Part shown: piece after piece, positions 6,907 to 15,798 of the stretch
How the letters are laid out: every line of letters begins with the position of its first letter
Position numbering within the stretch: the stretch's first letter is position 1
Assembly (NCBI GenBank): GCA_012517315.1
Contig: JAAYVE010000046.1
Coordinates: 62,001-126,000, forward strand
DNA: 64,000 bases
DNA from: Deltaproteobacteria bacterium
GTDB taxonomy: Bacteria; Desulfobacterota; Syntrophobacteria; Syntrophobacterales; Syntrophobacteraceae
Reading direction: 5' to 3'
Notes under the pieces: generated by a model
Database searches by the model: none
What the model saw: only the letters and a program-made list of their open reading frames with translations
Told to the model about the DNA's origin: nothing
Program-made: the position numbers and the translations under genes

Positions 6907-8832
6907 ATGATGAACAGGCATTTTCCATTTTCCGCCATTGTAGGTCAGGAAATGATGAAGCGGGCCCTGCTTCTCAATGTGGTGGACCCGGCCATCGGAG
7001 GAGTGCTTATCAGGGGGGAGAGGGGTACAGCCAAGTCCACCGGGGTTCGAGCCTTGGTTCATCTTCTGCCGAGCATCCGCGTGGTGGAAGGGTGCCCGTT
7101 CCAGTGCGACCCGGATGAACCCGACGGCCTCTGTTCCGACTGTTCTAAGAGGATGGAAGGCGGCGAGTCTCTTCAGGCCAGGGAACGCAGAATCCGGCTG
7201 GTGGATTTGCCTATCGGGATCACGGAGGACCGCCTCCTGGGAACCATCGATTTCGAACGCGCTCTCAAGAGCGGTCGGAAGGCCTTCGAACCGGGTCTCC
7301 TCGCCGAGGTGCACAGGGGGATCCTTTACGTGGACGAAGTCAATCTGCTCAATGATCAGATCGTGGACCTCTTTCTGGATGCAGCCGCTTCGGGCATCAA
7401 CGTGGTGGAGCGCGAGGGGATCAGCGTCTCTCACGGGAGTCGTTTCGTTCTGGTGGGCACCATGAATCCGGAGGAGGGAGACTTGAGGCCTCAATTACTG
7501 GACCGTTTCGGCCTTTGCGTGGGGATCGAGGGCATACAGACCCTTCCCGAGCGGGTGGAAATCATCAAGAGGCGGTTGACTTACGAACGGGATCCGGCTT
7601 CTTTCTGCAGGGGCTGGGAGGAAATGGATGCCCGGCTGGCGCAGAGAATTGTTGCGGCCAAATCCTCCCTAGAGGCCGTCCTGTTCACGGAGGACCTCTT
7701 GGAGACAGCCGCCCGGCTTGCGGTGGCCATGGAAATTGACGGGCATCGGGCGGACATCGTCATGATGAAAGCCGCGCGGGCCAACGCCGCTCTTGAAGGA
7801 CGGCAACGGGTGACCATGGAGGACCTGCAGTTGGCCGCACGTTTGTCGTTGCCTCACCGGACACGCAAGTCTCCATTCAAAAAGCCCGAGTTGGACTCCG
7901 ATGTCATGAACCAGGTCTTTCACGAAAGCGAACCGTCGGGAGGCCGGGGGAGAGAGTGGTCCCCCGTTCATGAAAACCCTTCCAGGGTGCCTGTAAGGCG
8001 GAAGGACTACCGGTCACCACTCGAGTCCATCACGCATCTTTGTCCCACTTTCAGAACGCAGGTGCAGCCGGTGCCCTTTCACCGCATCAGGCTGGGAGGA
8101 CGTCCTGGAAGGCGCTTTGCCGTTTGCAATGCGTCCCGCAAGGGCAAGATATGCGGAAGTCGGATGCCCCTTTGGAGTGAGCCTCTCGGGGACATTTCCA
8201 TTGTGGGAACGCTGCGGGCCGCCGCTGAGCATCAACAAGTCCGACGCAGCGCTCCGCCCCTTGAAGTGAGGGGCGAGGATGTGAGGCTCCGAAAGCACTC
8301 GGCAAAGACGGGCCTCTCCCTCATGCTGCTGGTGGATTCCAGCGCCTCCATGCGTACCAACGACCGCATGTCGGCCACAAAAGGCGTTCTGGAGGCGCTC
8401 CTTAAGGATGTCTACCTGAAGCGGGACAAAGTGGGGATCATCACCTTCAGGGAGATGTCCGCCCAGCTCGTTGTGCCCTTCACGCAAAACATCCGTGAGG
8501 CCCGAAAGGGGATCGACTCTCTCCCTGTGGGAGGCCGCACGCCCCTGGCTTCCGGACTCCATCTGGGAATTCAGCTCATTGGCCAGGAGCGGCGAAAGAA
8601 CCCGGAAAGCCTGCCTGTGTTGCTCATCTTCTCCGACGGGCGACCCAACGTGAGCAGTTTCGGAGGGGACCCCCTCCAGGAGACCTTTTTCTTCGCCGGG
8701 GAAGTGAGACGCCAGGGGATCCGGGCGATTCTGGTGGATACGGAGTTCAATCCCATGTCCGTTGGATACGGCTATGAAATCACGCAGCGAATGGAGGGCA
8801 TTTACCTGACCATGGATCGACTCCTGCGTTGA
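6907..8832 (+). CDS. Fused magnesium-chelatase-type AAA+/VWA protein (ChlI-ChlD-like)
   Basis: A 641-residue fusion of the two small chelatase subunits. The N-terminal half is the AAA+ I-type ATPase: VGQEMMKRALLL, Walker A GERGTAKST, the insert VDLPIGITEDRLLGTIDF, Walker B GILYVDEVNLL, then GTMNPEEG and LLDRFG (arginine finger region). A variable basic linker follows. The C-terminal part is a von Willebrand A domain with the MIDAS sequence LLVDSSASM, then GGRTPLASGL and LLIFSDGRPN. Such proteins power insertion of Mg or Co into tetrapyrroles together with a large BchH/CobN-like subunit, which is not in this window. Cobalt chelation would suit the B12 mutase encoded nearby, but that is inference. 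ATGATG at 6907 follows AAGGG; a GTG at 6892 overlapping the previous stop is less likely. Confidence 0.85.
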   Translation: MMNRHFPFSAIVGQEMMKRALLLNVVDPAIGGVLIRGERGTAKSTGVRALVHLLPSIRVVEGCPFQCDPDEPDGLCSDCSKRMEGGESLQARERRIRLVDLPIGITEDRLLGTIDFERALKSGRKAFEPGLLAEVHRGILYVDEVNLLNDQIVDLFLDAAASGINVVEREGISVSHGSRFVLVGTMNPEEGDLRPQLLDRFGLCVGIEGIQTLPERVEIIKRRLTYERDPASFCRGWEEMDARLAQRIVAAKSSLEAVLFTEDLLETAARLAVAMEIDGHRADIVMMKAARANAALEGRQRVTMEDLQLAARLSLPHRTRKSPFKKPELDSDVMNQVFHESEPSGGRGREWSPVHENPSRVPVRRKDYRSPLESITHLCPTFRTQVQPVPFHRIRLGGRPGRRFAVCNASRKGKICGSRMPLWSEPLGDISIVGTLRAAAEHQQVRRSAPPLEVRGEDVRLRKHSAKTGLSLMLLVDSSASMRTNDRMSATKGVLEALLKDVYLKRDKVGIITFREMSAQLVVPFTQNIREARKGIDSLPVGGRTPLASGLHLGIQLIGQERRKNPESLPVLLIFSDGRPNVSSFGGDPLQETFFFAGEVRRQGIRAILVDTEFNPMSVGYGYEITQRMEGIYLTMDRLLR

Positions 8833-8949
8833 AATCTCCGGTGGCTCAGCCATTCCCGAATTGTTTCCCGGAATAGGGGGAGGCGGGGTGTGCCGATTGG
8901 GCGGGAAGGCCCCGAGCTTCGTTGCTGTAACGCATGGAAGGAAGTGCAC

Positions 8950-9312
8950 ATGTGGGGACTGGACGAACTGAAAACTCACAAGGAAATCCTGGATGAAATC
9001 GACCTGGACATGACCCCGGAAAAAGCGGTGGAAACCTACCTCGAATGGGGCACCGGGTGGTCGAGAAAAGAGGATTGCAAGCGTTGGCCTGGACAGGAAT
9101 CCCTTTATTTCGTGGTTTATGCATGGGAGGATCCCCCGTGCGTCACGCTCATCAGGCAGGGTTCCCAGGGTTCTATGGAAGTGGCCAAGATCCATGCGCC
9201 GCCCAAGATGGTGCAGGACTGTATCGACGCCGGGGGGAAGAAACCGGGGGTAGGCGTCTATGCCATCAATGAGCCTCTCAAGATGTGGCTGCGCCGTCTG
9301 CTCGGAATCTGA
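8950..9312 (+). CDS. Small conserved protein, resembles DVU0772-type proteins of sulfate reducers
   Basis: A 120-residue soluble protein without signal peptide or membrane segment. It starts MWGLDELKTHKEILDEIDLD, has an aromatic central part (ESLYFVVYAWEDPPCVTL), and ends in a short helix (INEPLKMWLRRLLG). The overall pattern ('L..HK....ID.D.TPE.A...Y', then a charged beta section and a final 'MW.R..LG') reminds me of small DVU0772-like proteins annotated in sulfate reducers, whose function is unknown. That resemblance is from memory and is tentative. ATG 8950 is preceded by GGAAGGAAG at good spacing; the frame is open upstream to 8890 but without a better start. It follows the chelatase gene by 117 bases and may be a separate unit. 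Confidence 0.6.
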   Translation: MWGLDELKTHKEILDEIDLDMTPEKAVETYLEWGTGWSRKEDCKRWPGQESLYFVVYAWEDPPCVTLIRQGSQGSMEVAKIHAPPKMVQDCIDAGGKKPGVGVYAINEPLKMWLRRLLGI

Positions 9313-9499
9313 AGGGCCCACCGTCATGCCCCATTTAGAACTCCCGCCTGGGGGCCGCTGTTTAAAGGATGTCTCGCATTAGGAGGCGGAGGGGGGATGT
9401 CCGTCTTCACGGCAAGAGAGAGGAGAGGTTTCATGGAACCCCGGGACGACTCCATGGGGAGAAGGCATCCCGGGAAGAGTCACTCTTTTTGCGGGTCCA

Positions 9500-10399
9500 T
9501 CAGCCATCGATGAGAGACTGAATGGCGGGAGGATAGTCCATTTTGGTCGGCAGGAAAATGAGTTCCGGATCGACGAATTCACGCAGGACAAAAAGTTCCC
9601 GGTAAGTGGGATGAGGGGTTTCCCCGGTCACCCTTGAAACGTTCAGGTCGAATCCGCAGTTTTCCTGGATCTGGGTCACCGTGACACCTGGGTGGTAGGA
9701 ATCCAGATAGATGATGCCCTGCTCGTCGAAGCGGTAGACGCCCATGTTGGTCACTACCGCACAGGGTCCGCAATGGGCGAAGGGGGTACCCTTCCATACC
9801 TCCTTTTTCGGCTTCCACTCCCGGGTTTTGAAATCCCAGCACCACCATCCCGGTGTCGTCGTGTACTCGTTGCGTTCCACGAAGCGCCGCTTTTCCTGCA
9901 GGATGATGAAGGCCGTTCTGCGCGCCATGGTGCCGATGTCCGAATTGCCGCCCGAACCGGTGAACCGGTGGGAAGGGTGGAAGTAGTCTCCAATGGAGGT
10001 GACGTTCACACCGCCGTACTTGTCGATGGCCGCACCGCCCAGGAACCCGAGGGTGACGAATCCCTGCTGCAGGTAAAAGCCGAAGGTGTCCACGAGCCCC
10101 CCCAGGGTCGAGCTCATATTGGCGGCCCTCTGGTCGCACACGGACATGGGCACGTGCATGGTCTTGCCATCGCATATGCCCGATTCGTAAATCAGAAGAG
10201 CGTGGGGCGCGTTGAGCATGTTTGCCGTCATGATCCCCACCATGGGTAAGCCGGTTCCCGCAAAGACGATATCGTCGTCCCGGACTTCATGGGCCACGGC
10301 GATTGCCATGAGTTCCGGCAGGATGAATTCGCCGGGTTTCGCGGCTTCGTCCGGAATCCTGTCGATGAGTTCCATCATTTCTTCCACAGACTTTGGCAT
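9500..10399 (-). CDS. CoA-transferase beta subunit (glutaconate CoA-transferase/IpdB family)
   Basis: A 299-residue protein of the family I CoA-transferase beta type. It shows the ALLIYESGICDG segment that corresponds to the catalytic-glutamate region, the glycine-rich TLGFLGGAAIDKYGGVNV stretch and the GSGGNSDIGTMARR loop typical of GctB and IpdB. The family either moves CoA between a donor thioester and a carboxylic acid (GctAB) or acts as a ring-opening hydrolase (IpdAB). Retention of a Glu at the ESG site favours true CoA transfer, though this needs alignment. The start ATG (complement of 10397-10399) has AGGAGAAGGGGAG upstream. It lies 20 bases after the alpha subunit and is surely co-translated with it. 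Substrate is unknown; the nearby mutase suggests a short or branched acyl group. Confidence 0.85.
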   Translation of the reverse strand: MPKSVEEMMELIDRIPDEAAKPGEFILPELMAIAVAHEVRDDDIVFAGTGLPMVGIMTANMLNAPHALLIYESGICDGKTMHVPMSVCDQRAANMSSTLGGLVDTFGFYLQQGFVTLGFLGGAAIDKYGGVNVTSIGDYFHPSHRFTGSGGNSDIGTMARRTAFIILQEKRRFVERNEYTTTPGWWCWDFKTREWKPKKEVWKGTPFAHCGPCAVVTNMGVYRFDEQGIIYLDSYHPGVTVTQIQENCGFDLNVSRVTGETPHPTYRELFVLREFVDPELIFLPTKMDYPPAIQSLIDG

Positions 10400-10419
10400 G
10401 GCTTGATCTCCCCTTCTCC

Positions 10420-11475
10420 TTAGTACCCGCTTCTCGCAACCGACAAGGGCATCTTCATCCTCGGCGCCGGCTTCTTGCCTCTCAGAATCCTTGTGCTGTA
10501 GCCGGTCACACTGTCCGCCCTGAGGTCGAGCAGTCTCTTGACACCCAGCTTGTCGATCATATCCTCCCAGGTCTTGGGGCTGAAAACCCATTCGTCCAGC
10601 CACTTCTTCAATTCTTCCTCGTTCCTGGAGGCTGCGTCCATGATCCGCATGAACGGGGCGTCGTAGTCGTAGTAGAACGGGACCGAGCTGGGATAAGCGC
10701 CCCACGGTTGCTCGACGACACAGTCCACCACAAAGTAGGGGATCTGGTTGGATTCGGGGTGCTTTCGAAGATCCGCCTCGGGAACGATCTCCTCGGCGAT
10801 GATCACGACCTTGTCGCACGCAAAGGCGATTTCCTTGTCGATGGTTCCCACGCCGCGCCACCTTGCCGTTCCCTTTTCCCCTGCCTGGGCCACGTGGATG
10901 ACGGCTAGCTCGGGCCGGGCGGCAGGGAGCAGGACCACTTCGCCGTCTCCGTAAAAAGGTTCCTCCATCTGGATGAACTTCTTCCTCGCGATACGCGGGT
11001 TGTCGCCATTGCGCATGCCGGCGCGTCCCAGGGCGTCGTAGTCCGGATTGTAGAGATCGGAGCCTAAGGGGGCATAATAAGGAATAAAGGGAGAACCGAT
11101 GGCCCCGGCGAGAAAACGCAGAGCCATGGCTCCGTGGGAGTAGTCCTCAAGGATCATCTGACCCCGCTTGTAGTTCCTTTCAAGATTCACGTCCAGCTTA
11201 CCCGCCATCTCGCCCCAGCCCATCCAGTCCGTCTCTTGGATCCTGATGGCGTTCACCGCGTTGAGAAGCCAGGTACAGACACTGCCGTGGCGATCCAGGA
11301 TGTGCAGATCCTTGAACCCCTGGCGTACCGTCTCCCAGGCAAAGGCGACGGGATTCCGGTTGAAGCCGGTGAACCCACTGAACGCACACACGATCCCATC
11401 GTGCATGTACTTCTTGACAGCCTCCTCCAGTGACAGAATCTCCGCTTTTTTCGCTTTGTCACGAATTCGTGGCAT
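10420..11475 (-). CDS. CoA-transferase alpha subunit (glutaconate CoA-transferase/IpdA family)
   Basis: A 351-residue alpha subunit. The N-terminus has the alpha fold signature (SLEEAVKKYMHDGIVCAF, then SGFTGFNRNPVAFAWE). The middle carries YYAPLGSDLYNPDYD, and the second half has PARPELAVIHVAQAGEKG, the characteristic ADLRKHPESNQIP loop and PWGAYPSSVPFYYDYD. These are the marks of the GctA/IpdA group rather than the shorter SCOT/AtoD group. It would pair with the beta subunit encoded 20 bases downstream. The ATG at the complement of 11473-11475 has GAGGAGG seven bases upstream; the frame is open further up but begins no homologous sequence. It lies 173 bases downstream of the membrane protein gene in the same direction. 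Confidence 0.85.
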   Translation of the reverse strand: MPRIRDKAKKAEILSLEEAVKKYMHDGIVCAFSGFTGFNRNPVAFAWETVRQGFKDLHILDRHGSVCTWLLNAVNAIRIQETDWMGWGEMAGKLDVNLERNYKRGQMILEDYSHGAMALRFLAGAIGSPFIPYYAPLGSDLYNPDYDALGRAGMRNGDNPRIARKKFIQMEEPFYGDGEVVLLPAARPELAVIHVAQAGEKGTARWRGVGTIDKEIAFACDKVVIIAEEIVPEADLRKHPESNQIPYFVVDCVVEQPWGAYPSSVPFYYDYDAPFMRIMDAASRNEEELKKWLDEWVFSPKTWEDMIDKLGVKRLLDLRADSVTGYSTRILRGKKPAPRMKMPLSVARSGY

Positions 11476-11648
11476 GTTCAGCCTCCTCGATGTTGTTGAT
11501 CTAGTCCTCCTCCAGGGGACTCCTGGATCGCCCAGGGAAAACATCTTGCAGCAGTCATAAGGCCGGGAAGCCCGAAAGGCAGAGGCAACCCCCGCAGGGA
11601 ATATCGCCGCAGGCGTTCCAGAGCACGCTGCCGCTATTCCTTTTTCGT

Positions 11649-12944
11649 TCAATGTCTTTCATGCACGTAAAAGGGCCACTTGTGGAAAAACCACTCGTTC
11701 CACAGAAGAGGAATGATCCACCAGAAATTCCAGATGAGAGATTCCCCGTGGATGAACCGTTCGGCGACGCCGTGTTCCATGTGATGGTTGCCCAGTCCCC
11801 AGTGGCCGAAATTCAAATAGTAAAAGAAATAGTAATTGATGACCATGAGGATCAACACCCCGATGGTCCTGTACCAGAATGCCCCCCAGGAATCCTTGTC
11901 GGCCATGGGGGCCATGTCGTCGAAGTAATGGTGCCAGGCCAGAAAGGGAATGAGGGTAAAGCCTGCGATTTCCGCAGCGTGGTACCACAAAAACCGGGCC
12001 GGCATGCCCTTGTCTGCGGCCGGAAGGTGCTTGATCACTTCCTCCATGTTCATCCATAGGGGCGCCAGCTTGACACACAGGAGGGCCAGGATGTAGCCGA
12101 GAACGACGTTGATGACGAAGGAAATGAGGCCTTTCCATGGCTGGGGCAGTTTGATGAGGGTCCAGGGCTTCATCCGCCAGACGTTGGGAGTCATGAAAAG
12201 AACGATGATCATCCATTCCCACCAGCCGAAGACCCAATGGACGTGTGTCGTGCCGGCGATGTCCCCCCACCAGGGCATGCCGAAGCCGTAAGACTTGCCG
12301 AAAACCCCACCCCAGATGAGGCCCCAGAAAGGCACGATGAGAACCGTGTAGAAGAAAAGGGTGAGCATGCTGCACCAGCCGATGTCGCAAAGACCCGCCT
12401 GAGGTTGTTTGAGATCGCTGGGGCGAACGGGCCATTTGCCGAAAAGAATGGTCACGAAGGGATAGGAATAAAAACCGATGAGGACAAAGGTGACCACGGC
12501 CCTTTCAGCATAACGGGCGGAAGGGTTTGTCAACGCTTCCAGTGTCAGAGACCTCCCGCAGGCTTCCGGTATCGCCGTTTTTCCTGCAGCCGCAAGAGCT
12601 TCCAGGCCGGACTGGCTGAGGAAGGTGAACCCCAGCCCCAGCACCCGGTAGAAGATCACGTGAATCACGAACCAGACCACCACCAGATTCACAATGGTCT
12701 GGACAATCCCCCTGGCGGGCTGAGGCATGTCCGCGAAAGGCCAGTCACCCATGAACATGTGCTGCCACAGCCCCACCAGGATCATCATGGCAAGGTAGAG
12801 AACGAAGGGATAGGGAAACGAGCCCACTGGGCCGCGTGGATCGCTGAAAATGTACCAGAGGATCAGTGCAACGCCAAAAAAAACGATGTTGGAGATGATG
12901 CCTGTCAGGGGTTGCCCCCAGCGTGGTCGGAGTGGTCCTGCCAT
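11649..12944 (-). CDS. Polytopic membrane protein of unknown function (first gene of CoA-transferase operon)
   Basis: A 431-residue integral membrane protein with roughly nine or ten hydrophobic helices; the first (IISNIVFFGVALILWYIF) begins near residue 16. It is unusually rich in Trp, Tyr and His. Conserved-looking polar clusters lie between helices: HMFMGDWPF, THVHWVFGWWEWM, WHHYFDDMAPMADKD and HHMEHGVAERFIHGE. The last two could form a metal or substrate site, but I do not recognise the family. The ATG (complement of 12942-12944) has GAGGAGCG upstream. It lies upstream of both CoA-transferase subunits in the same direction, so a role in transport or membrane-linked handling of the same acid is plausible inference only. 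Histidine pairs resemble those in membrane di-iron proteins, but the spacing does not match a family I can name. Confidence 0.7.
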   Translation of the reverse strand: MAGPLRPRWGQPLTGIISNIVFFGVALILWYIFSDPRGPVGSFPYPFVLYLAMMILVGLWQHMFMGDWPFADMPQPARGIVQTIVNLVVVWFVIHVIFYRVLGLGFTFLSQSGLEALAAAGKTAIPEACGRSLTLEALTNPSARYAERAVVTFVLIGFYSYPFVTILFGKWPVRPSDLKQPQAGLCDIGWCSMLTLFFYTVLIVPFWGLIWGGVFGKSYGFGMPWWGDIAGTTHVHWVFGWWEWMIIVLFMTPNVWRMKPWTLIKLPQPWKGLISFVINVVLGYILALLCVKLAPLWMNMEEVIKHLPAADKGMPARFLWYHAAEIAGFTLIPFLAWHHYFDDMAPMADKDSWGAFWYRTIGVLILMVINYYFFYYLNFGHWGLGNHHMEHGVAERFIHGESLIWNFWWIIPLLWNEWFFHKWPFYVHERH

Positions 12945-14009
12945 ATTCCGCTCCTCCTGTGTTTCAGTTTAGCGGGTTTGAGATCAAAGCAATCAGCTGA
13001 GCGTCAACGGGAACTGCCTTTGGCCTTCACCTCCTTTCTCTCTTCTCTCTTTTCTCTCTTTGCGACTGCCCTCTCCCCAGCATTGAAAACCGCACCGGTT
13101 CAAAGAGTCACCAGATGGCGACAGGGCAGACTCCATGGAAACCTCTCTCTGCTAGGGAGCCACAATGGTCAAGGTGGTCGAAACCCAGGGGATTTGTCCC
13201 ATCCGGTGGAAGTCTTTCGGGGTAACAAGCCTCTGTGGCTTCAGACAAGGCGAGGACCTCTTCGGTTGGAGATGTGCCGCGGTGACAGGAATTCATGAGC
13301 TCCAGCGTGAATTGGGATTATCGGAGGTCCTTCCACGGGAACCTGAAAGGCCATCAGGGAAAAGACCGGAAAAGCCATGACTGACCAGTGGGATCCACCG
13401 GCAGAGGAGGAGGGGAGAGGTGGCGAGGGGTGCGTGCGAACAGGAATCCGGCCGGCCACGGGGCGCTCTTGACCTTTCATTACAGCGACACTCCTAGTAC
13501 CCTGAGGGGGTGGTTTTGGTCAAGAAAAATTAGTTTGACAAGGGCAGACTGTCCGATTTAACTGATTCCGCTTTGCCGGCCTTCCACTTCACGTGCTCTG
13601 CGGCCAGAAAGACAGGGCTGGTCCGGGAGATCCTTCCCCGTTCTGTTTTGGAATCGCTTCCTGTCCTCGGCTTCATGCTTTAGGATCTACACGCTGACTG
13701 GGTCCCCCACAGGGAAACCCGTGGCTGAAGCCCATTTTCTCTGTAAGACTGCGGGTGGCGTTCCGCCCGTTTTTCCAGGGATGCATCCCCGATGGGGGCA
13801 TTCCGGGTTCACAGCAAGGGCGGCATTGCGCGGATTTTGGGAAGCCGTTGTCCTCGGGTCTTCTCCAGGCGGATGGCAGAAATCGAGCATCGATTCGAAG
13901 GAGTCTTCACCGGTGGCGGATGCGATGCGCCACGGGTTGAGTTGTCACCTGCCTGCAGCCGGTTTTTCGGTCTGACTTTCATGGGCATACCATTGGGGAG
14001 GTTGTTGCG
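12945..14009. other. Long divergent intergenic region, no gene seen
   Basis: 1065 bases between the leftward CoA-transferase operon and the rightward mutase operon. Several open frames on both strands (for example 13165-13380, 13721-13975) look like chance: no ribosome binding sites and no family resemblance. Control elements for both operons should lie here. The only promoter-like pair I see is described separately at 13535-13563. No cobalamin riboswitch box was found by eye. Confidence 0.5.
13535..13563 (+). promoter_or_regulatory. Possible sigma-70-type promoter
   Basis: A perfect TTGACA (13535-13540), a 17-base spacer and TTAACT as a weak -10. It points towards the mutase operon but is about 450 bases upstream of its ATG, so either a long leader exists or the match is chance. 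Confidence 0.25.
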
Positions 14010-15710
14010 ATGGGAGGCAAATTGTTTTCTGAATCGGCTCTCGAGCGAATGGAAAAGGAGTACGGCCAGTGGCATCAGGAATATCTGAAGGCGTTGAGCA
14101 AGATGCCTGAACGACTGGATCGGTTTTCTACCGTGTCCGATCTTGAAGTGAGGCCCCTCTATACCCCGCTGGACGTGAAAGATCAGGATTTTTTCGAGGA
14201 CATCGGTTTTCCGGGCATGTTCCCTTATACGCGTGGTGTGCAGAGCACCATGTACCGGGCCCGCCTGTGGACGATGCGCATGTTTGCGGGTCTCGGGACG
14301 GCGGAGGATACCAACAAGCGATTCCACTATCTCATTGATCACGGAGAAACGGGACTCAGCACGGCCTTCGATTTCCCCACTCTCATGGGCTACGACACCG
14401 ACTCCCCCCTGGCCCGTGGAGAATGCGGCAAGTGTGGGGTGGCCATCGACACACTGGAGGACATGCAGCGGCTCTTTGAAAACATCAACCTGGAGCGGGT
14501 CACAACCTCCATGACCATCAATCCCCCTGCATCCATCATCTGGGCCATGTATCTGGCCAACGGGGAAAATCAGGGATACGATCGAAAGATGATGGGGGGG
14601 ACCATTCAAAACGACTGTCTTAAGGAGTTCATCGCCCAGAAGACCCTCATGCTCCCACCGGAACCAAGCCTGCGCCTGGTGACGGATACGGTGGAGTTCG
14701 GCACCCGGGAGGTTCCCCGTTGGAATACGATCAGCATCAGCGGTTATCATATCCGCGAGGCCGGCTCCACGGCGGTGCAGGAACTGGCCTTCACAATCTA
14801 CGACGGGATCACTTACGTCGAAGAGGGAATCAAGCGGGGATTGAAAGTGGACGAATTCGCCGGGCGGCTCTCCTTTTTCTGGAATTCCCACGTGGATTTT
14901 TTTGAAGAAATCGCCAAGATGCGAGCAGGGCGCCGTATGTGGGCCAGGATCATGCGAGACCGTTTCCAAGCGAAGCATCCCCGGTCCATGCTCATGCGTT
15001 TTCATACCCAGACCGCCGGCTGTTCCCTCACTGCACAGGAACCGTACAACAACATCATTCGCACCACCACGGAAGCACTGGCGGCGATCCTCGGGGGAAC
15101 CCAGTCCCTCCACACCAACTCACTGGACGAGGTGTACATGATTCCCAGCGAGGAGGCTGTTCTCATCGCGTTGCGGACCCAGCAGATCCTGGCGGAGGAA
15201 TGCGGGGTCGCCAACGTGATGGATCCCCTGGCCGGATCTTATTTCGTTGAGGCCCTCACCAATAAAATGGAAGAGGAGGCCCTGGCCTACATCCGCAAAC
15301 TGGACGAACTGGGAGGCATGGTGGCGGCCATCGAGCGCGACTACCCCCAGATGGAGATCGCGGATGCCGCCTATCATTTCCAGCAGCAGGTGGAAAAGGG
15401 GGAGAAGATCATCATTGGAGTCAACAAGTACCCGTCGGAGCGGCCGGATTTGGAGTTTGTCCTGAAGATCGACGATTCCCTGGAAAATGGGCAGATCGAG
15501 AGGCTCAACCGTTTCAAGGAAAAGCGTGACAAGGTGAAGCTGCAAAAGGCGATGGACGAACTGCGCCGCCGTTGCGAAGGACCTCCCTGCTGGGAGAACA
15601 ACGTGATGCCAGCTCTCATCGACGCGGTCCGTGCCGGCGCCACCGAGCAGGAGTGTTGTGATCTCTACCGGGAGGTATTCGGAACCTATTCCGATCGAGG
15701 CTCTTTTTGA
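14010..15710 (+). CDS. B12-dependent acyl-CoA mutase, large (catalytic) subunit; isobutyryl-CoA-mutase-like site
   Basis: A 566-residue TIM-barrel subunit of the methylmalonyl-CoA mutase family, lacking the B12 domain, which is encoded separately downstream. Family motifs: TRGVQSTMYRARLWTMR, GLSTAFDFPTLMGYDTDSP, GGTIQNDCLKEF, NTISISGYHIREAG with the conserved active-site His247, and GGTQSLHTNSLDE. Two substrate-specifying positions differ from methylmalonyl-CoA mutase. The Tyr of 'RQYAG' (Tyr89 in the Propionibacterium enzyme) is Phe92 here, and the carboxylate-binding Arg of 'MVRNT' (Arg207) is Gln210 (FIAQKT). Phe/Gln is the pair of isobutyryl-CoA mutase, so a substrate without the free carboxylate, such as isobutyryl-/n-butyryl-CoA or a longer branched acyl-CoA, is more likely. 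ATG 14010 follows GGGGAGG. It heads an operon with the small subunit and MeaB. Confidence 0.85.
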   Translation: MGGKLFSESALERMEKEYGQWHQEYLKALSKMPERLDRFSTVSDLEVRPLYTPLDVKDQDFFEDIGFPGMFPYTRGVQSTMYRARLWTMRMFAGLGTAEDTNKRFHYLIDHGETGLSTAFDFPTLMGYDTDSPLARGECGKCGVAIDTLEDMQRLFENINLERVTTSMTINPPASIIWAMYLANGENQGYDRKMMGGTIQNDCLKEFIAQKTLMLPPEPSLRLVTDTVEFGTREVPRWNTISISGYHIREAGSTAVQELAFTIYDGITYVEEGIKRGLKVDEFAGRLSFFWNSHVDFFEEIAKMRAGRRMWARIMRDRFQAKHPRSMLMRFHTQTAGCSLTAQEPYNNIIRTTTEALAAILGGTQSLHTNSLDEVYMIPSEEAVLIALRTQQILAEECGVANVMDPLAGSYFVEALTNKMEEEALAYIRKLDELGGMVAAIERDYPQMEIADAAYHFQQQVEKGEKIIIGVNKYPSERPDLEFVLKIDDSLENGQIERLNRFKEKRDKVKLQKAMDELRRRCEGPPCWENNVMPALIDAVRAGATEQECCDLYREVFGTYSDRGSF

Positions 15711-15798
15711 CCGGTTTCACCTGGAAGCGACCCCGTAAGGGCTGCCCGGGCATATTCCACTTGTGGGCGCGGCCCCAGGGTGAGGAGGGATTGTTTAC

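Noticed and set aside
8014-9327. 437-codon open frame on the minus strand
   Set aside because: Antisense to the chelatase and the small conserved protein, both with strong motifs; no start site or family features of its own.
12237-13298. 353-codon open frame on the plus strand
   Set aside because: Mostly antisense to the membrane protein gene; composition and lack of motifs mark it as a shadow.
12945-14009. Cobalamin riboswitch upstream of the B12 mutase
   Set aside because: No B12-box-like conserved segment was found by eye in the leader; a covariance search would be needed to exclude a divergent one.
13809-15113. 434-codon open frame on the minus strand
   Set aside because: It lies antisense to the clearly coding mutase large subunit and has no family features; a shadow of GC-rich codons.
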